64,000 bases of DNA from Pseudomonadales bacterium (GCA_022822135.1 JAJECH010000059.1:104991-168990), one strand, 5' to 3'. Shown: positions 8,550 through 17,517, numbered from the stretch's first letter. Numbers and translations are program-made. The notes: generated by a model not told the origin, from the letters alone.

Positions 8550-8792
8550 ATGGCTAGTATCACGATTCGCAACCTTGAGGATGATGTTAAGACAGCACTG
8601 CGGGTGAGAGCTGCAAACAATGGACGATCAATGGAAGAAGAAGCAAGGCAAATACTAAAGACAGCAATCAGCAAACCTGAAAACAGAGTAAAGCTTGGTG
8701 ATTCAATTCATCGTCGATTTGCTGTTTTCGGAGGGTTCGATCTTGACCTACCGGAGCGCGAACCAATGCCTGAACCACCACGCTTTGACTAA
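8550..8792 (+). CDS. fitA: FitA-like ribbon-helix-helix antitoxin
   Basis: 80 residues. The N-terminus MASITIRNLEDDVKTALRVRAANNGRSMEEEARQIL is the FitA/VapB ribbon-helix-helix domain: a beta strand that reads the operator, then two helices. The C-terminal part, rich in acidic and proline residues, is expected to wrap the toxin. It is followed after three bases by a PIN-domain toxin gene, and preceded by a palindrome. Labile DNA-binding antitoxin of a type II module. Confidence 0.9.
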   Translation: MASITIRNLEDDVKTALRVRAANNGRSMEEEARQILKTAISKPENRVKLGDSIHRRFAVFGGFDLDLPEREPMPEPPRFD

Positions 8793-8795
8793 GTT

Positions 8796-9230
8796 GTGCC
8801 GGCGTACTTAGTCGATACGAATCTAGTTTCGGAGCTTATCCAACCCACCCCGGAACCGCGCGTCATGGACTGGTTCAATCGCACGGATATTAACCTGATT
8901 TACTTTAGCTCTGTCGGTGAGGCTGAGTTACGACGTGGTGCGGCCATTCTTCCGAGTGGCATCCGACGCAACCTTCTTATCGCCGCGATCGATGCCATGA
9001 TTACAGAAGATTTTGCTGGTCGGGTGTTACCTTTCGATAGCGCAGCCGCCGTGGTTTTCGCTGAGATCTTTGCGATACGACGCGCTGACGGTAGACCGAT
9101 CGGATTCCCAGATTGCCAAATAGCGGCAATCGCGAAGTCTAGAGAGCTCCAGTTAATAACGCGTAACGTCCGAGACTTCATGGGAATTGGCATCGAGCTC
9201 ATAAATCCCTGGGAAGAATCCAATGAGTAG
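8796..9230 (+). CDS. fitB: FitB/VapC-type PIN-domain toxin
   Basis: 144 residues, GTG start three bases after the antitoxin stop. PIN-domain acidic residues are visible: D7 in LVDTNLVSEL, a mid-protein E (GEAELRRG), and the C-terminal D in GFPDCQIAAIA with T/R-N-x-x-D in ITRNVRDF. These coordinate Mg2+ in VapC-family ribonucleases, which cut tRNA or rRNA sites. The match to FitB (GRPIGFPDCQIAAIA) is strong. The protein is complete and of normal length, so the module is likely functional. Confidence 0.92.
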   Translation: MPAYLVDTNLVSELIQPTPEPRVMDWFNRTDINLIYFSSVGEAELRRGAAILPSGIRRNLLIAAIDAMITEDFAGRVLPFDSAAAVVFAEIFAIRRADGRPIGFPDCQIAAIAKSRELQLITRNVRDFMGIGIELINPWEESNE

Positions 9231-9253
9231 AAGCCGACGCCTCAATTTGTCTA

Positions 9254-9448
9254 TCAGGAATCCTTTGGTGAAGTCTGTTTAATTTGCTCAATGTGACCAC
9301 CAAAAAACCACACGGATCCGATCGCCAGAGGAACCAAACACGCCCCTAATTTGAAGAAAGGAGCGTAGGTCTCTGCCGAAATAACAGGTACGATGTTCGT
9401 CGTAATCAGTACGCCAAGAACCGCGGCAGTTCCGCCAATCCCAGCCAA
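9254..9448 (-). CDS. Small membrane protein, two predicted TM helices
   Basis: At least 64 residues. The TTG start has AGGA just upstream, but the open frame continues upstream with coding-like residues (TAYFIGT-LAGIGG) without an ATG until a stop near 9527, so the true start is unsure. Two hydrophobic segments are visible (about 3-24 and 31-48), then a polar tail. No family recognised. It follows the SirB1-like gene on the same strand. Confidence 0.4.
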   Translation of the reverse strand: MAGIGGTAAVLGVLITTNIVPVISAETYAPFFKLGACLVPLAIGSVWFFGGHIEQIKQTSPKDS

Positions 9449-9521
9449 AGTTCCTATAAAGTAGGCCGTATTTAGTTTTAAGGAGGATGCTGTTTCGAGT
9501 ATTCTGTCGTGAGAAATTGGA

Positions 9522-10316
9522 TTAATTCAGAATCTGATCGTCGTCCTCTATTTTTGGCAATTGCGCTAAGTTTCGATCAATCATCTCTATGGTCGCGTCC
9601 TCATCGAGAAGACCCCTAGCAATCTTCAGTTCGGATCTAGCAGCGCCATAGTCTCCGATGGAAGCCCAAGCTTCAGCACGTTTGAAGTGGCAAAACCAGT
9701 CCTCAGGTTCAATGAGCTGCATGTAATCCACGAACTCGAGACGTCGAACGACATCGCCTTTAACCGATGCGACCTCCTGTAAGTTATTGAACATCCGTTT
9801 TAGGATGTCTGCGTTCGATGCTAGCTCGGGTTCGCCAGGCACACTGATGTTCTTCTTTCTCAAGTTCGAGGTAAACTCGTCGTAGTCCAAAATACTGAAA
9901 TCAATCGGATTGACGATGGTATCGTCGACTTGAGCAAGGAATACACCTGGGAAATTCACTCCATGGCTCGCCAACTCAAGGTGATCGCTCACACCCAGAA
10001 TAATCGCGACGTACGTAATTGGGATCCCTTTACGTGACCGAAGAACCTGCTCGATATCGCTATTTGAATATTCGTGAAAGTCGTTCTCTGTGACTCCTTG
10101 AAACCCCTCGTCATGAAATACCTTCAGCATTGCCGAAACAGTCTCTTCACGCTTGCGAATTTCTTCGGAAAGATAGAGTAGCTGCGAATCGACCCATGCT
10201 AGATCCGCTTCGGGATTCAAGATACGTGAGACCGTTTTTACGCCCAGCAACAGATGCTCACTGCCGGTTTCCACGCATTCGAGTAGCTCGCTAGCGTATG
10301 GGAGGTTTTGCGTCAT
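9522..10316 (-). CDS. SirB1-family protein (transglutaminase-like plus TPR)
   Basis: 264 residues. The centre has the SirB1/Transglut_core2 signature SRKGIPITYVAIILGVSDHLEL...GVNFPGVFLAQVDD, which in active transglutaminase-like proteins carries a Cys. Here the motif reads RKGIPITY without it, as in other SirB1 members, so enzymatic activity is doubtful. The C-terminal part (about 190-255) has helical repeat character (FCHFKRAEAWASIGDYGAARSEL) typical of TPR. In Enterobacteria sirB1 lies beside the prmC/kdsA region. No such context here. Function unknown. Confidence 0.82.
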   Translation of the reverse strand: MTQNLPYASELLECVETGSEHLLLGVKTVSRILNPEADLAWVDSQLLYLSEEIRKREETVSAMLKVFHDEGFQGVTENDFHEYSNSDIEQVLRSRKGIPITYVAIILGVSDHLELASHGVNFPGVFLAQVDDTIVNPIDFSILDYDEFTSNLRKKNISVPGEPELASNADILKRMFNNLQEVASVKGDVVRRLEFVDYMQLIEPEDWFCHFKRAEAWASIGDYGAARSELKIARGLLDEDATIEMIDRNLAQLPKIEDDDQILN

Positions 10317-10560
10317 TTCCTAGATTCCATCCGCGGTAGATGGCTCACTAAAAGAACGGTCTTATCGTGGATTGCAGTAACCAATCCTATTATCCTATGA
10401 GTCATAGGTTCTCGTACTGTCGAAACCAAGCAGTCCTTCTTCAGGAATCCGGGTTTGGTACCCCCTGACTAAAATCACATTGGCAGCGGTGCGCGAATGT
10501 TCGCTGAAATTCGCACACTAAACTGACATTACTTTGACTAGATACATCGGTTCGAAAACC

Positions 10561-11778
10561 ATGCCCGCACTTGACGGAATCCGCATTCTCGACATGACTC
10601 AATACGAGGCGGGAACCTCGTGCACCCAAGCATTAGCGTGGCTGGGCGCGGATGTAGTCAAGATAGAACCACCTGAGTATGGCGATCCCGGTCGCGGTGT
10701 CGGACGATCTTCGAATATTGATTACTCTCAGTATTTCTGTGCATGGAACGCTAATAAGCGTAGTGTCGCATTAAATCTCCGAAGCGAGCGCGGTCGTGAA
10801 CTCCTACTGCAGCTGGCTCCGAAGTTCGACGTATTCATCGAAAACTACGGTCCCGGTGTTACAGAAAAACTCAACATTGGGTACGACGTACTCAGCGAAG
10901 TTAACCCCACGGTGATTTACGCAAGAATTAAAGGATTCGGCGTCGACGGCCCCTATTCGGGGTATCGCTGCATGGACATGGTTGCTCAAGCTGCGGCTGG
11001 CGCTTTTTCGATCACAGGAGAAGCCGACGGGCCGCCGATGATGCCTGGACCGACGACAGGCGACTCAGGAACTGGAGTACAAGCGGCCATGGCGATCCTC
11101 GCCGCGTACATTCAGAGACTACGTACCGGCGAGGGTCAGGAAATCGAGCTTTCGATGCAGGAAGCAATGGCTTACTACGTCCGGACACGAGCCTACATAG
11201 GATCTGCATGGGGAACACAAGCTACTCGGCGAAATGGCAACGCGGGTGGCTTGCCGCCAGTCAATATATATCCGTGCAAACCGTTCGGTCCTAACGACTA
11301 TATCTATCTGATGCCTGTAAACGCTGGGCATTGGGACGCTCTCTGCGCGAGCATGGACCGTCCGGACTTACTCGTCGATCCTCGTTTCGCAGATATGCGA
11401 TCGCGGGTCGAGAACGGCCAAGCGCTTTACGCCGAGATCACGGAATGGTGCAGCACACGTACGAAGTACGAAGCGATGGAAGCGATCGCTGGTGCCGGCG
11501 TACCGTGTTCTGCCTGCCTCGATACCGGTGAACTACATCACGACAAACACCTAAAAGCGCGTGGGTTCATTCACGAAATGGAATTACCGGTGCACGGCAA
11601 AGTTCCTATGCTTGGCTTCGCGCCACGGCTGTCAAAATCCGACGTTGAAATGACACCGCCACCACATCTCGGTGAACACACGATCGACGTCTTGGCCGAA
11701 GAGCTAGGGCTCAGTAACGAGGAACTCGAATCGCTCCGAACCGATGGTTCCATCGGCGATCCAACGCGCTTCGTCTAA
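10561..11778 (+). CDS. CaiB/BaiF-type class III CoA-transferase
   Basis: 405 residues from ATG 10561 (MPALDGIRILDMTQYEAG, the family's canonical N-terminus); a TTG nine codons upstream is less likely. Recognisable blocks are GADVVKIEPPEYGDPGR, KRSVALNLRSERGRELLLQL, the catalytic Asp region YSGYRCMDMVAQAAAG-AFSITGEADGPP, and the C-terminal GVPCSACLDTGELHHDKHLKARGF. These enzymes form interlocked dimers and move CoA between carboxylic acids through an aspartyl-CoA intermediate. The acid is not predictable. It is six bases ahead of a TonB receptor gene, suggesting uptake and activation of an organic acid by one operon. Confidence 0.9.
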   Translation: MPALDGIRILDMTQYEAGTSCTQALAWLGADVVKIEPPEYGDPGRGVGRSSNIDYSQYFCAWNANKRSVALNLRSERGRELLLQLAPKFDVFIENYGPGVTEKLNIGYDVLSEVNPTVIYARIKGFGVDGPYSGYRCMDMVAQAAAGAFSITGEADGPPMMPGPTTGDSGTGVQAAMAILAAYIQRLRTGEGQEIELSMQEAMAYYVRTRAYIGSAWGTQATRRNGNAGGLPPVNIYPCKPFGPNDYIYLMPVNAGHWDALCASMDRPDLLVDPRFADMRSRVENGQALYAEITEWCSTRTKYEAMEAIAGAGVPCSACLDTGELHHDKHLKARGFIHEMELPVHGKVPMLGFAPRLSKSDVEMTPPPHLGEHTIDVLAEELGLSNEELESLRTDGSIGDPTRFV

Positions 11779-11784
11779 ATCAGA

Positions 11785-14073
11785 GTGAACAAGCTCAAAC
11801 GTCAAAATCCAATTGGCGCAGCATGCCTTGGTCTGGTATCTCTCGTAGCGTCACTAGGACACGCTCAAACTGAGCTACGATTAGAGGAAGTGATCGTAAC
11901 CGCTGAGAAGCGCGACGCTAGTCTCCAAGAAACCTCTCAAGCTGTCACAGTGATGAGTGGTTTAGACCTGGACCAATACAGCGTCAACTCAATGGTCGAT
12001 CTGAATTCTCTCGTACCGGGATTGAACGTCGTAAAAAACGAAGGCACCCAGTTGGTCATGTCGATGCGCGGCGTTGGAAATGAAGCCAATCAAAACGTCA
12101 TCGCTAGTCCTGCGGTCTCGTATCACGTCGACGGCGTCTATATGGCTTCTCCGCACGTCATGCAAGCCAAACTTCTCGACATTGAGCGATTAGAAGTCAT
12201 ACGTGGACCGCAGGGTACGTTGTTCGGTCAAAACTCCACTGGCGGGGCGATTAACGTCGTTACGACGCAACCGAGTTTCGACGAACGAGTGGGTAATGTA
12301 GGGATCGAAATCGGTTCGTACGACAGATTGCGGTCTCACGGAGCCATCAACCTTCCGCTCTCCACCAGCGCAGCTTTACGCCTTTCTCTCGCAACCGATC
12401 ATCATGCCGGATTCAGCCAGAACGTTGCACTGGATCAAGAACTTGACGACGGTAGCAATATTGCGGTACGAGGACGGCTGTACGTTGAACCTTCCGATTT
12501 GCTTTCGATGGACTTTGCATTACAGATCGCAACAAATCATCGCAATGGTCCGGCGCAGAAAGGTATATTGGACCCTACCGCGGACCCGCGAGAACTTGCA
12601 CAGGACTTTCCTCAGATCTGGGACCTCGACGCTTCGTTCGCTAGCGCGTCAATTGAATACGATTTCGGCGATTACATTTTCAAGTCAGTGTCAAGCATTC
12701 AGGATGACACACTTGACCTCAAGCGGGATAACGACAGACACCATCTAAACTCGTTACCGCGGTTCACAATTCTTCCTGCGAAATACGATCCGTGGCATAA
12801 CAGTCAACGTACGCTTACGCAGGAAATACTTCTCACGTCGATAACTCCACTACTCGATAAGATCGATTGGATCGCGGGTTACTTTTATTTTCAAACAGAT
12901 GTCGCGATCGTTATTGAGGAATACATCGATTTCGGTGCGGACGGAGTCTTCGATCCGATCACGCGCGAAGAGGTGCGTGCGTTTGCGCTAGGTGACTATG
13001 GCTTTATTACCGACGCTGATCGTCAGCGTCGTGCCCATTCAATCTTCTTTGAAGGTAACTACAACGTCGATGCTAGTACTCGGGCGATTGCCGGTCTACG
13101 TTTGTCGCAAGACGGTGTCGAAAGCGAAATTAGTAACTTCTACGGACGTAGCGGAGTCGACACGCAATCGACCTCCAGCACGACTCTTACGGGTCGATTC
13201 TCCTTTGAACGCGACCTCAGTGACCTATCCATGCTCTACCTCTCGCTGGTACGCGGATACAAACCAGCAGGAAGCAATCTCACGTTTGGGCGGGAAAATG
13301 AGATCGCTCCAATCGTCGTTCTTCCCACATACGAGAAAGAGACTGTAAACACCGTTGAAGTCGGATTGAAGTCAGACTTACTAGATCGGCGGGTTCGCTT
13401 GAACGCCGCAATCTTTCAGTACGACTATAAGAACCTACAGTATCAAGCGACAGACCCAGAGGTCTTCGAAGGCGGTGTCAACAACATCCCGAGTTCACAA
13501 ATCACGGGCGCGGAATTTGAGGTAATCGCGTTACTGACTGACCGTCTAGATGTTGATCTGCGAGTTTCGTTGCTAAATACCGAGATTACTAGCCACCATC
13601 GCTCATTGGACAACGTCGCGTCAGACGCCACCACAAACGCGCTATTGGCACAAGGTTTCGCGCTATTTAGTCCAGAAATTCAACGTGCCCGAGCTGAGAA
13701 TATCGTCGACGTATTTGGTAATGAGCTCGCAAAGTCGCCACGTTCTACGGTGAGCTTCGGGGTGAATTACGAGCAATCGCTGTTCAACGAAGGTGAGCTT
13801 CTCGTATCGCTCCAAATAAACCATCGCGGGTCGTACCAATATCGCATTTTCAACAATCCGAATACAGACTTCGTTCCAGAATATACGACGTTGAACGCCG
13901 TAGCTCGATTCGAACCGATCCAAGGAAATTGGTACGTTACGCTAAGAGCGATGAATCTGACCGATACAGACGGAGTGAATGCTAGATTTACGGACGTGTT
14001 TGGGGTGGGCGCAAGTTCAGAGGAGTTGATCCCACCTCGACAGTTGCTAATCGGGATAGGCATATCGTTCTAG
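11785..14073 (+). CDS. TonB-dependent receptor, complete
   Basis: 762 residues, GTG start, six bases after the CoA-transferase gene. A signal peptide (about 1-27, ending GHAQ) is followed by the TonB-box region LEEVIVTAEKRD, the plug (SAVTVMSGLDLDQYSVNSMVDLNSLVPGL..., with RGPQGTLFGQNSTGGAINVVTTQP) and a 22-strand-type barrel ending in the aromatic GIGISF. It is of the large family of 'iron complex/xenobiotic' TonB receptors expanded in aquatic gamma- and alphaproteobacteria. The partner CoA-transferase suggests the ligand is a carboxylic acid or terpenoid/steroid-like compound rather than a siderophore. This is an inference. Confidence 0.93.
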   Translation: MNKLKRQNPIGAACLGLVSLVASLGHAQTELRLEEVIVTAEKRDASLQETSQAVTVMSGLDLDQYSVNSMVDLNSLVPGLNVVKNEGTQLVMSMRGVGNEANQNVIASPAVSYHVDGVYMASPHVMQAKLLDIERLEVIRGPQGTLFGQNSTGGAINVVTTQPSFDERVGNVGIEIGSYDRLRSHGAINLPLSTSAALRLSLATDHHAGFSQNVALDQELDDGSNIAVRGRLYVEPSDLLSMDFALQIATNHRNGPAQKGILDPTADPRELAQDFPQIWDLDASFASASIEYDFGDYIFKSVSSIQDDTLDLKRDNDRHHLNSLPRFTILPAKYDPWHNSQRTLTQEILLTSITPLLDKIDWIAGYFYFQTDVAIVIEEYIDFGADGVFDPITREEVRAFALGDYGFITDADRQRRAHSIFFEGNYNVDASTRAIAGLRLSQDGVESEISNFYGRSGVDTQSTSSTTLTGRFSFERDLSDLSMLYLSLVRGYKPAGSNLTFGRENEIAPIVVLPTYEKETVNTVEVGLKSDLLDRRVRLNAAIFQYDYKNLQYQATDPEVFEGGVNNIPSSQITGAEFEVIALLTDRLDVDLRVSLLNTEITSHHRSLDNVASDATTNALLAQGFALFSPEIQRARAENIVDVFGNELAKSPRSTVSFGVNYEQSLFNEGELLVSLQINHRGSYQYRIFNNPNTDFVPEYTTLNAVARFEPIQGNWYVTLRAMNLTDTDGVNARFTDVFGVGASSEELIPPRQLLIGIGISF

Positions 14074-14105
14074 CTTGTTTAGGTAAAGAAAGAGACCTAT
14101 AAGAA

Positions 14106-14199
14106 GGAAGAGCATCGTCTCCGGTGGGGCGCGCGGCCTTCAAAGCCGTTGAGACCTCTAATCGAGGTCTGGTGGGTTCGACTCCTACCTCTTCCGCCA
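14106..14199 (+). tRNA. selC: tRNA-Sec (anticodon TCA)
   Basis: 94 bases including encoded CCA. The hallmarks of bacterial selenocysteine tRNA are all visible: GGAAGAG acceptor 5' strand paired with CTCTTCC, the 6-bp D stem with CGGT tetraloop, anticodon loop CTTCAAA (TCA), a long variable arm (AGACCTC paired with GAGGTCT) and TTCGACT T-loop, then G-CCA. It closely follows E. coli selC in the D arm and anticodon loop. The acceptor/T arm counts 7+5 pairs where E. coli has 8+5. It lets the cell insert selenocysteine at UGA and agrees with the selD gene at 56.6 kb. Confidence 0.96.
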
Positions 14200-14331
14200 G
14201 TTTAATTTCGTTCCACATGATGTCTAGCCGTTCTCGATTTTGGCATTCGCAACTCGGAAGCTCTTGCTAACACCCTCAACCTATATCCGACCTCTGCAAA
14301 CGAATAGACTATAAACAACAGAGCTCTCATG

Positions 14332-15345
14332 TCATTTCGTTAAATTTGCCCGTTTCTCGATCGCATCACAAGCGTCCATTAGTGCTTCGAAAGGTTCTGC
14401 TTCATCTAGCAACCAATTACCCTCGACCATTTGCACATAGTCATCGGACAACGCCATACGTGCAGTTCCTTCTGGAACGATTCTCAACCCGCCGGTGACC
14501 GCATCAAGATAATCTATCCAATCACCCAACGAGTCCTTCTCACGAAAAAACATAGCTTTATGTGCCGCGACATCTTTCGCCAACCGACGGTCAGCTAGAG
14601 CATTCTGAACAATGCCCGCGTCGTCGAGCCGAACAAGATCGAACCAGTGTCGGGCAAACCCTTCGCCGCGGAGTCTATGCTGTGCGCAAAACACATGGGC
14701 TGCTGTAGCCTTCTCCCAGAACGTTCGTTCCGCTTTCATCACCATCGGTTCCGCGCGAGGAAACTCAACATCGCGTACGTAGTCCGTAACATCACAAGCA
14801 ATCGGCATCTTTACGCTTGGTTCCCCCGTCGCTCGACCTCCAAACTCGAGTTTTACCTCGGGTCGACCATAACCTCGTCCACTGTGCAATGCTTCGTAAC
14901 GAACTAGCACGTTAGTACCTTCGATCGTGACGTCGCCTAAAGGCTCGACAGCTTGCAATTCCCTTTCAAGTAGAGGTATCGCAGTCTCGTAAATCCATGT
15001 AATAAGCGCGTTGTTGACAGCTTTCGTCCAACGTTTTTCCTGACTGCGACTCGGAGGTAGAGAATCAGGAAAGTCGCGAACTACATCAGGTATGAGTTCA
15101 CGGATGTCGTAAGTGAGATCAACATCCTCGGAAAATCGCCGAATCGCGCGATGAGCTTTAGATAAAGACGTTCCACCTTTAAAAACAAGCGGAGACCCTA
15201 ATCCGCTCCCGAACAACGTCCCGAGAGACCATACAACCCATAGGTCTTTCTCCAACAAATAAGATGGACGACCAGATGCATTTGCTGCTAAATTGAGGAC
15301 TTCTCGTCGGTCATCAAGCTCAAGGTCCAGATACCTATCAGCCAT
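14332..15345 (-). CDS. abiEii: AbiEii-type nucleotidyltransferase toxin
   Basis: 337 residues from ATG. The nucleotidyltransferase core is clear: LVFKGGTSLSKAHRAIRRFSEDVDLTYDI (GG-S motif followed by D-x-D) near residues 57-85, and later the K-W region of the AbiEii/AbiGii family (MKAERTFWEKATAAH). AbiEii/MenT-type toxins modify tRNA acceptor ends or otherwise bind GTP, and arrest growth on infection or antitoxin loss. The gene overlaps the antitoxin gene by 8 bases, so they are translationally coupled. It sits directly downstream of, and converges on, the selenocysteine tRNA gene. Confidence 0.9.
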   Translation of the reverse strand: MADRYLDLELDDRREVLNLAANASGRPSYLLEKDLWVVWSLGTLFGSGLGSPLVFKGGTSLSKAHRAIRRFSEDVDLTYDIRELIPDVVRDFPDSLPPSRSQEKRWTKAVNNALITWIYETAIPLLERELQAVEPLGDVTIEGTNVLVRYEALHSGRGYGRPEVKLEFGGRATGEPSVKMPIACDVTDYVRDVEFPRAEPMVMKAERTFWEKATAAHVFCAQHRLRGEGFARHWFDLVRLDDAGIVQNALADRRLAKDVAAHKAMFFREKDSLGDWIDYLDAVTGGLRIVPEGTARMALSDDYVQMVEGNWLLDEAEPFEALMDACDAIEKRANLTK

Positions 15346-15931
15346 GAGCTATTGCACTTACTGGCTCGGCTAACCAGCCAGGTAACTGAGCGCACACATC
15401 AATTAGCTCTCGCCGCTCATCTTCATTCAGGCGGCGCCGGATTACGTCGATTGCCGCGGTTGCCTTATCGCGTCCTAACCATGCGAGTGCGCGAATTGCC
15501 TCACCAGCACGCCGTTCATTCAATACCAACTGCCACGACGGTGAGTGTCGTAACTCGACACTTGCTTGACCCAGCGTCAATGTCCGACTTGGTCCAGAAG
15601 TCAAAAAAGTGTGCGTAAGCGGTACTTGATTAGTTAAACCAAGCACATTAGCTGCCATAGCGCCACTGTTGGCGATGAGTTCTCCAGAAACCGATGCGAT
15701 TCCCTCAATAGTTTTCTCAACGGATGGCGCCCGACGACCGAAACGAGTTTCGACAGGTAACACATACAACCCCCATCCGACTCTAAGCAGCTCACCCCGA
15801 TGTTCAAGTCTTGACAAAGCTTGGTCCAACGCGGCCCGATTACCGAGATGCAACAAACTCTTGGCGAGTACCGGAACTCCCTCGGGTTGACTTCGCGCCT
15901 TACGTAGTACCGCGTCCTTCAAACTGAACAT
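15338..15931 (-). CDS. AbiEi-type antitoxin / DUF6088 transcriptional repressor
   Basis: 197 residues from ATG with an AAGAGAG ribosome-binding site. The N-terminal winged-helix region (VLAKSLLHLGNRAALDQALSRLEHRGELLRVGWGLYVLP) is typical of AbiEi/DUF6088 antitoxins, which bind inverted repeats and autoregulate. The middle contains the family's ANVLGLTNQVPLTHTFLTSG element. An imperfect inverted repeat lies just upstream (15948-15975). It precedes and overlaps the toxin gene. The module is of type IV according to work on AbiE, where antitoxin and toxin do not form a complex. Confidence 0.85.
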   Translation of the reverse strand: MFSLKDAVLRKARSQPEGVPVLAKSLLHLGNRAALDQALSRLEHRGELLRVGWGLYVLPVETRFGRRAPSVEKTIEGIASVSGELIANSGAMAANVLGLTNQVPLTHTFLTSGPSRTLTLGQASVELRHSPSWQLVLNERRAGEAIRALAWLGRDKATAAIDVIRRRLNEDERRELIDVCAQLPGWLAEPVSAIAHG

Positions 15932-15947
15932 GTTAAATTCTCTCTTG

Positions 15948-15975
15948 TGTCAGATATTCTACTAAATTTCTGACA
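15948..15975. promoter_or_regulatory. Inverted repeat upstream of abiE pair, candidate operator
   Basis: TGTCAGATATT (15948-15958) and AATTTCTGACA (15965-15975) form 11-base arms with one mismatch and a 6-base spacer, 17 bases upstream of the antitoxin ATG. AbiEi proteins are known to repress their promoter through inverted repeats, which makes this the natural candidate. Confidence 0.6.
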
Positions 15976-16482
15976 TAACTCCACACTAAATAGGATCAAG
16001 AAAGATCGACTCGGAGTGAGTAAATCCGGTTTCTCGAAGCATATGATGTAGTCAGGCTACACGAAAGAGTTGATGAGGCCCCGATCGAAGTAGCTAAACT
16101 GTCGAGTCCTTGTCGTTTCATTTCTCGCGTAACTCCAATACGCACGAGCACGCGAATCATCGAATCTTTTATGGGTGGATGAGATCTAATCTGCAGCTTC
16201 GTTTTGCGGCATGAGCGATCCTGCTCTTACTTCCTGAATAACTAAAAAGGTTCTTAACGAAGGGCTTCTAAAATTCAATAAATAATGCTTCAAAACAATG
16301 GGTTATATTGAAGTCCTCAATGTTTTTGATTCACTTACTATCAGCGCGAAGATGAGTAGCACACCCCATGTGTGTGGCATATAGATGAGTAGCGCTGAAA
16401 ACGAAGCAATTCGAAAAATCGTCTGTATCAATCCGAACCTCTGTTCTGATCAAGATTCAAAAAAGTTCCGGTCGTTGAACTG
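15976..16482. other. Intergenic region, about 507 bases, with short repeats
   Basis: No gene recognised. AGATGAGTAGC occurs twice in the same orientation (16350-16360 and 16383-16393). The pair is framed by TCAGCGC (16341-16347) and its complement GCGCTGA (16392-16398), and CACAC/GTGTG lies between. The meaning is unknown; a regulatory site or a remnant of a mobile element are possible. I found no copy of the selC 3' end here, so no attR is evident. Confidence 0.4.
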
Positions 16483-17517
16483 TTATCTCGAGTCTATGGG
16501 TAGACATTTGAGCGAGACCCGTTGATAGCCATCCCGTTCGAATAGGATACCGATCCGGTCATCCGGCAATACAGCAATCGATGAGTAAGCTGCCGAACCT
16601 GGATATACGAGAATCTCCTTGTCCCAGGACATTCCGCCATCAGAACTGACGCGAAGGGTTAAACGCTCGCGTTTCGTCGATGCAGGATTCGCAAACAGTA
16701 GTCTTCCATTTTTTGATGGAGGTTTTGAACGATCGTCACGCACCATACTGGCTTGGCAAACTGGCTCAATCAGCCCTTCGTCCAACACTGGTGTGGACCA
16801 GGATTCACCCCCGTCCGTGCTTATCGACACTGCCCGACGATGAACCCCTGCGTAAGAGCGCATATTTAGTAATAACGAACCATCTGATAGTTCAACCACC
16901 GTTGACTCGTTGGTCGCCGGTCCTGCGGTACCTCCGAGGTTCCACGACATACCACCATCGTCCGAATAAAACACGTGCGATCGGTAGTAGTGATCCTTGT
17001 CCGATTGTGTATCCGAATGATTCGCTGGCACGACAATCCGACCTGCAAACTTACCTTCTGTCATCTGGATCGCATTTCCTGGTCCCGTGGCATACCAACC
17101 CCAGTGTGGTTGCCGCAGTTCAGGTAACTCTCGTGCTTGCGACCATGTTTGTCCGTCGTCGTCACTATAAGTGATATATGGTCGACGTGGTTCGTGACTC
17201 GTGCCACTGATGATGTCGCGCTCGTGGTCTGAACCGTGGTTCCACGTCATGGGTAGCCAAATGCGACCTGTCTTTTGATCAACGACTGGAGCAGGATTTC
17301 CGCAAGTATTGATACCATCGTCCCAGACCGTAATGATCTCACCCCAAGAGTCGCCGCCGTCGGTACTGCGACGTACTACCAAATCAATGTCCCCTGTGTC
17401 ACCACTGCCGGAGCGACGCGCTTCCACGAAAGCAAGAAGTGTTCCCGCGTTGCTAACGATCAAAGCCGGGATACGGTAGGTATGAGCACCTTGACCTGAT
17501 TGATATATATCCAACAC
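16483..17517 (-). CDS. BNR-repeat exo-alpha-sialidase-like protein
   Basis: 344 residues, GTG start with GGAGA seven bases upstream. The N-terminal YRIPALIVSNAGTLLAFVEAR holds the RIP motif whose Arg binds the sialic-acid carboxylate. Asp-box repeats (S-x-D-x-G-x-x-W) appear five times: STDGGDSW, SDDDGQTW, SDDGGMSW, STDGGESW and SSDGGMSW, giving a six-blade propeller. No signal peptide is present, so the enzyme should be cytoplasmic or the gene's start differs. Related bacterial proteins also act on other ulosonic acids. It is monocistronic, with no sialic-acid catabolism genes near. Confidence 0.85.
   Translation of the reverse strand: MLDIYQSGQGAHTYRIPALIVSNAGTLLAFVEARRSGSGDTGDIDLVVRRSTDGGDSWGEIITVWDDGINTCGNPAPVVDQKTGRIWLPMTWNHGSDHERDIISGTSHEPRRPYITYSDDDGQTWSQARELPELRQPHWGWYATGPGNAIQMTEGKFAGRIVVPANHSDTQSDKDHYYRSHVFYSDDGGMSWNLGGTAGPATNESTVVELSDGSLLLNMRSYAGVHRRAVSISTDGGESWSTPVLDEGLIEPVCQASMVRDDRSKPPSKNGRLLFANPASTKRERLTLRVSSDGGMSWDKEILVYPGSAAYSSIAVLPDDRIGILFERDGYQRVSLKCLPIDSR

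Noticed and set aside
14075..14103. TTGTTT-N17-TATAAG as a selC promoter
   Set aside because: Spacing is ideal, but the predicted start would fall inside the mature tRNA (about 14110), so it was not listed as a feature.
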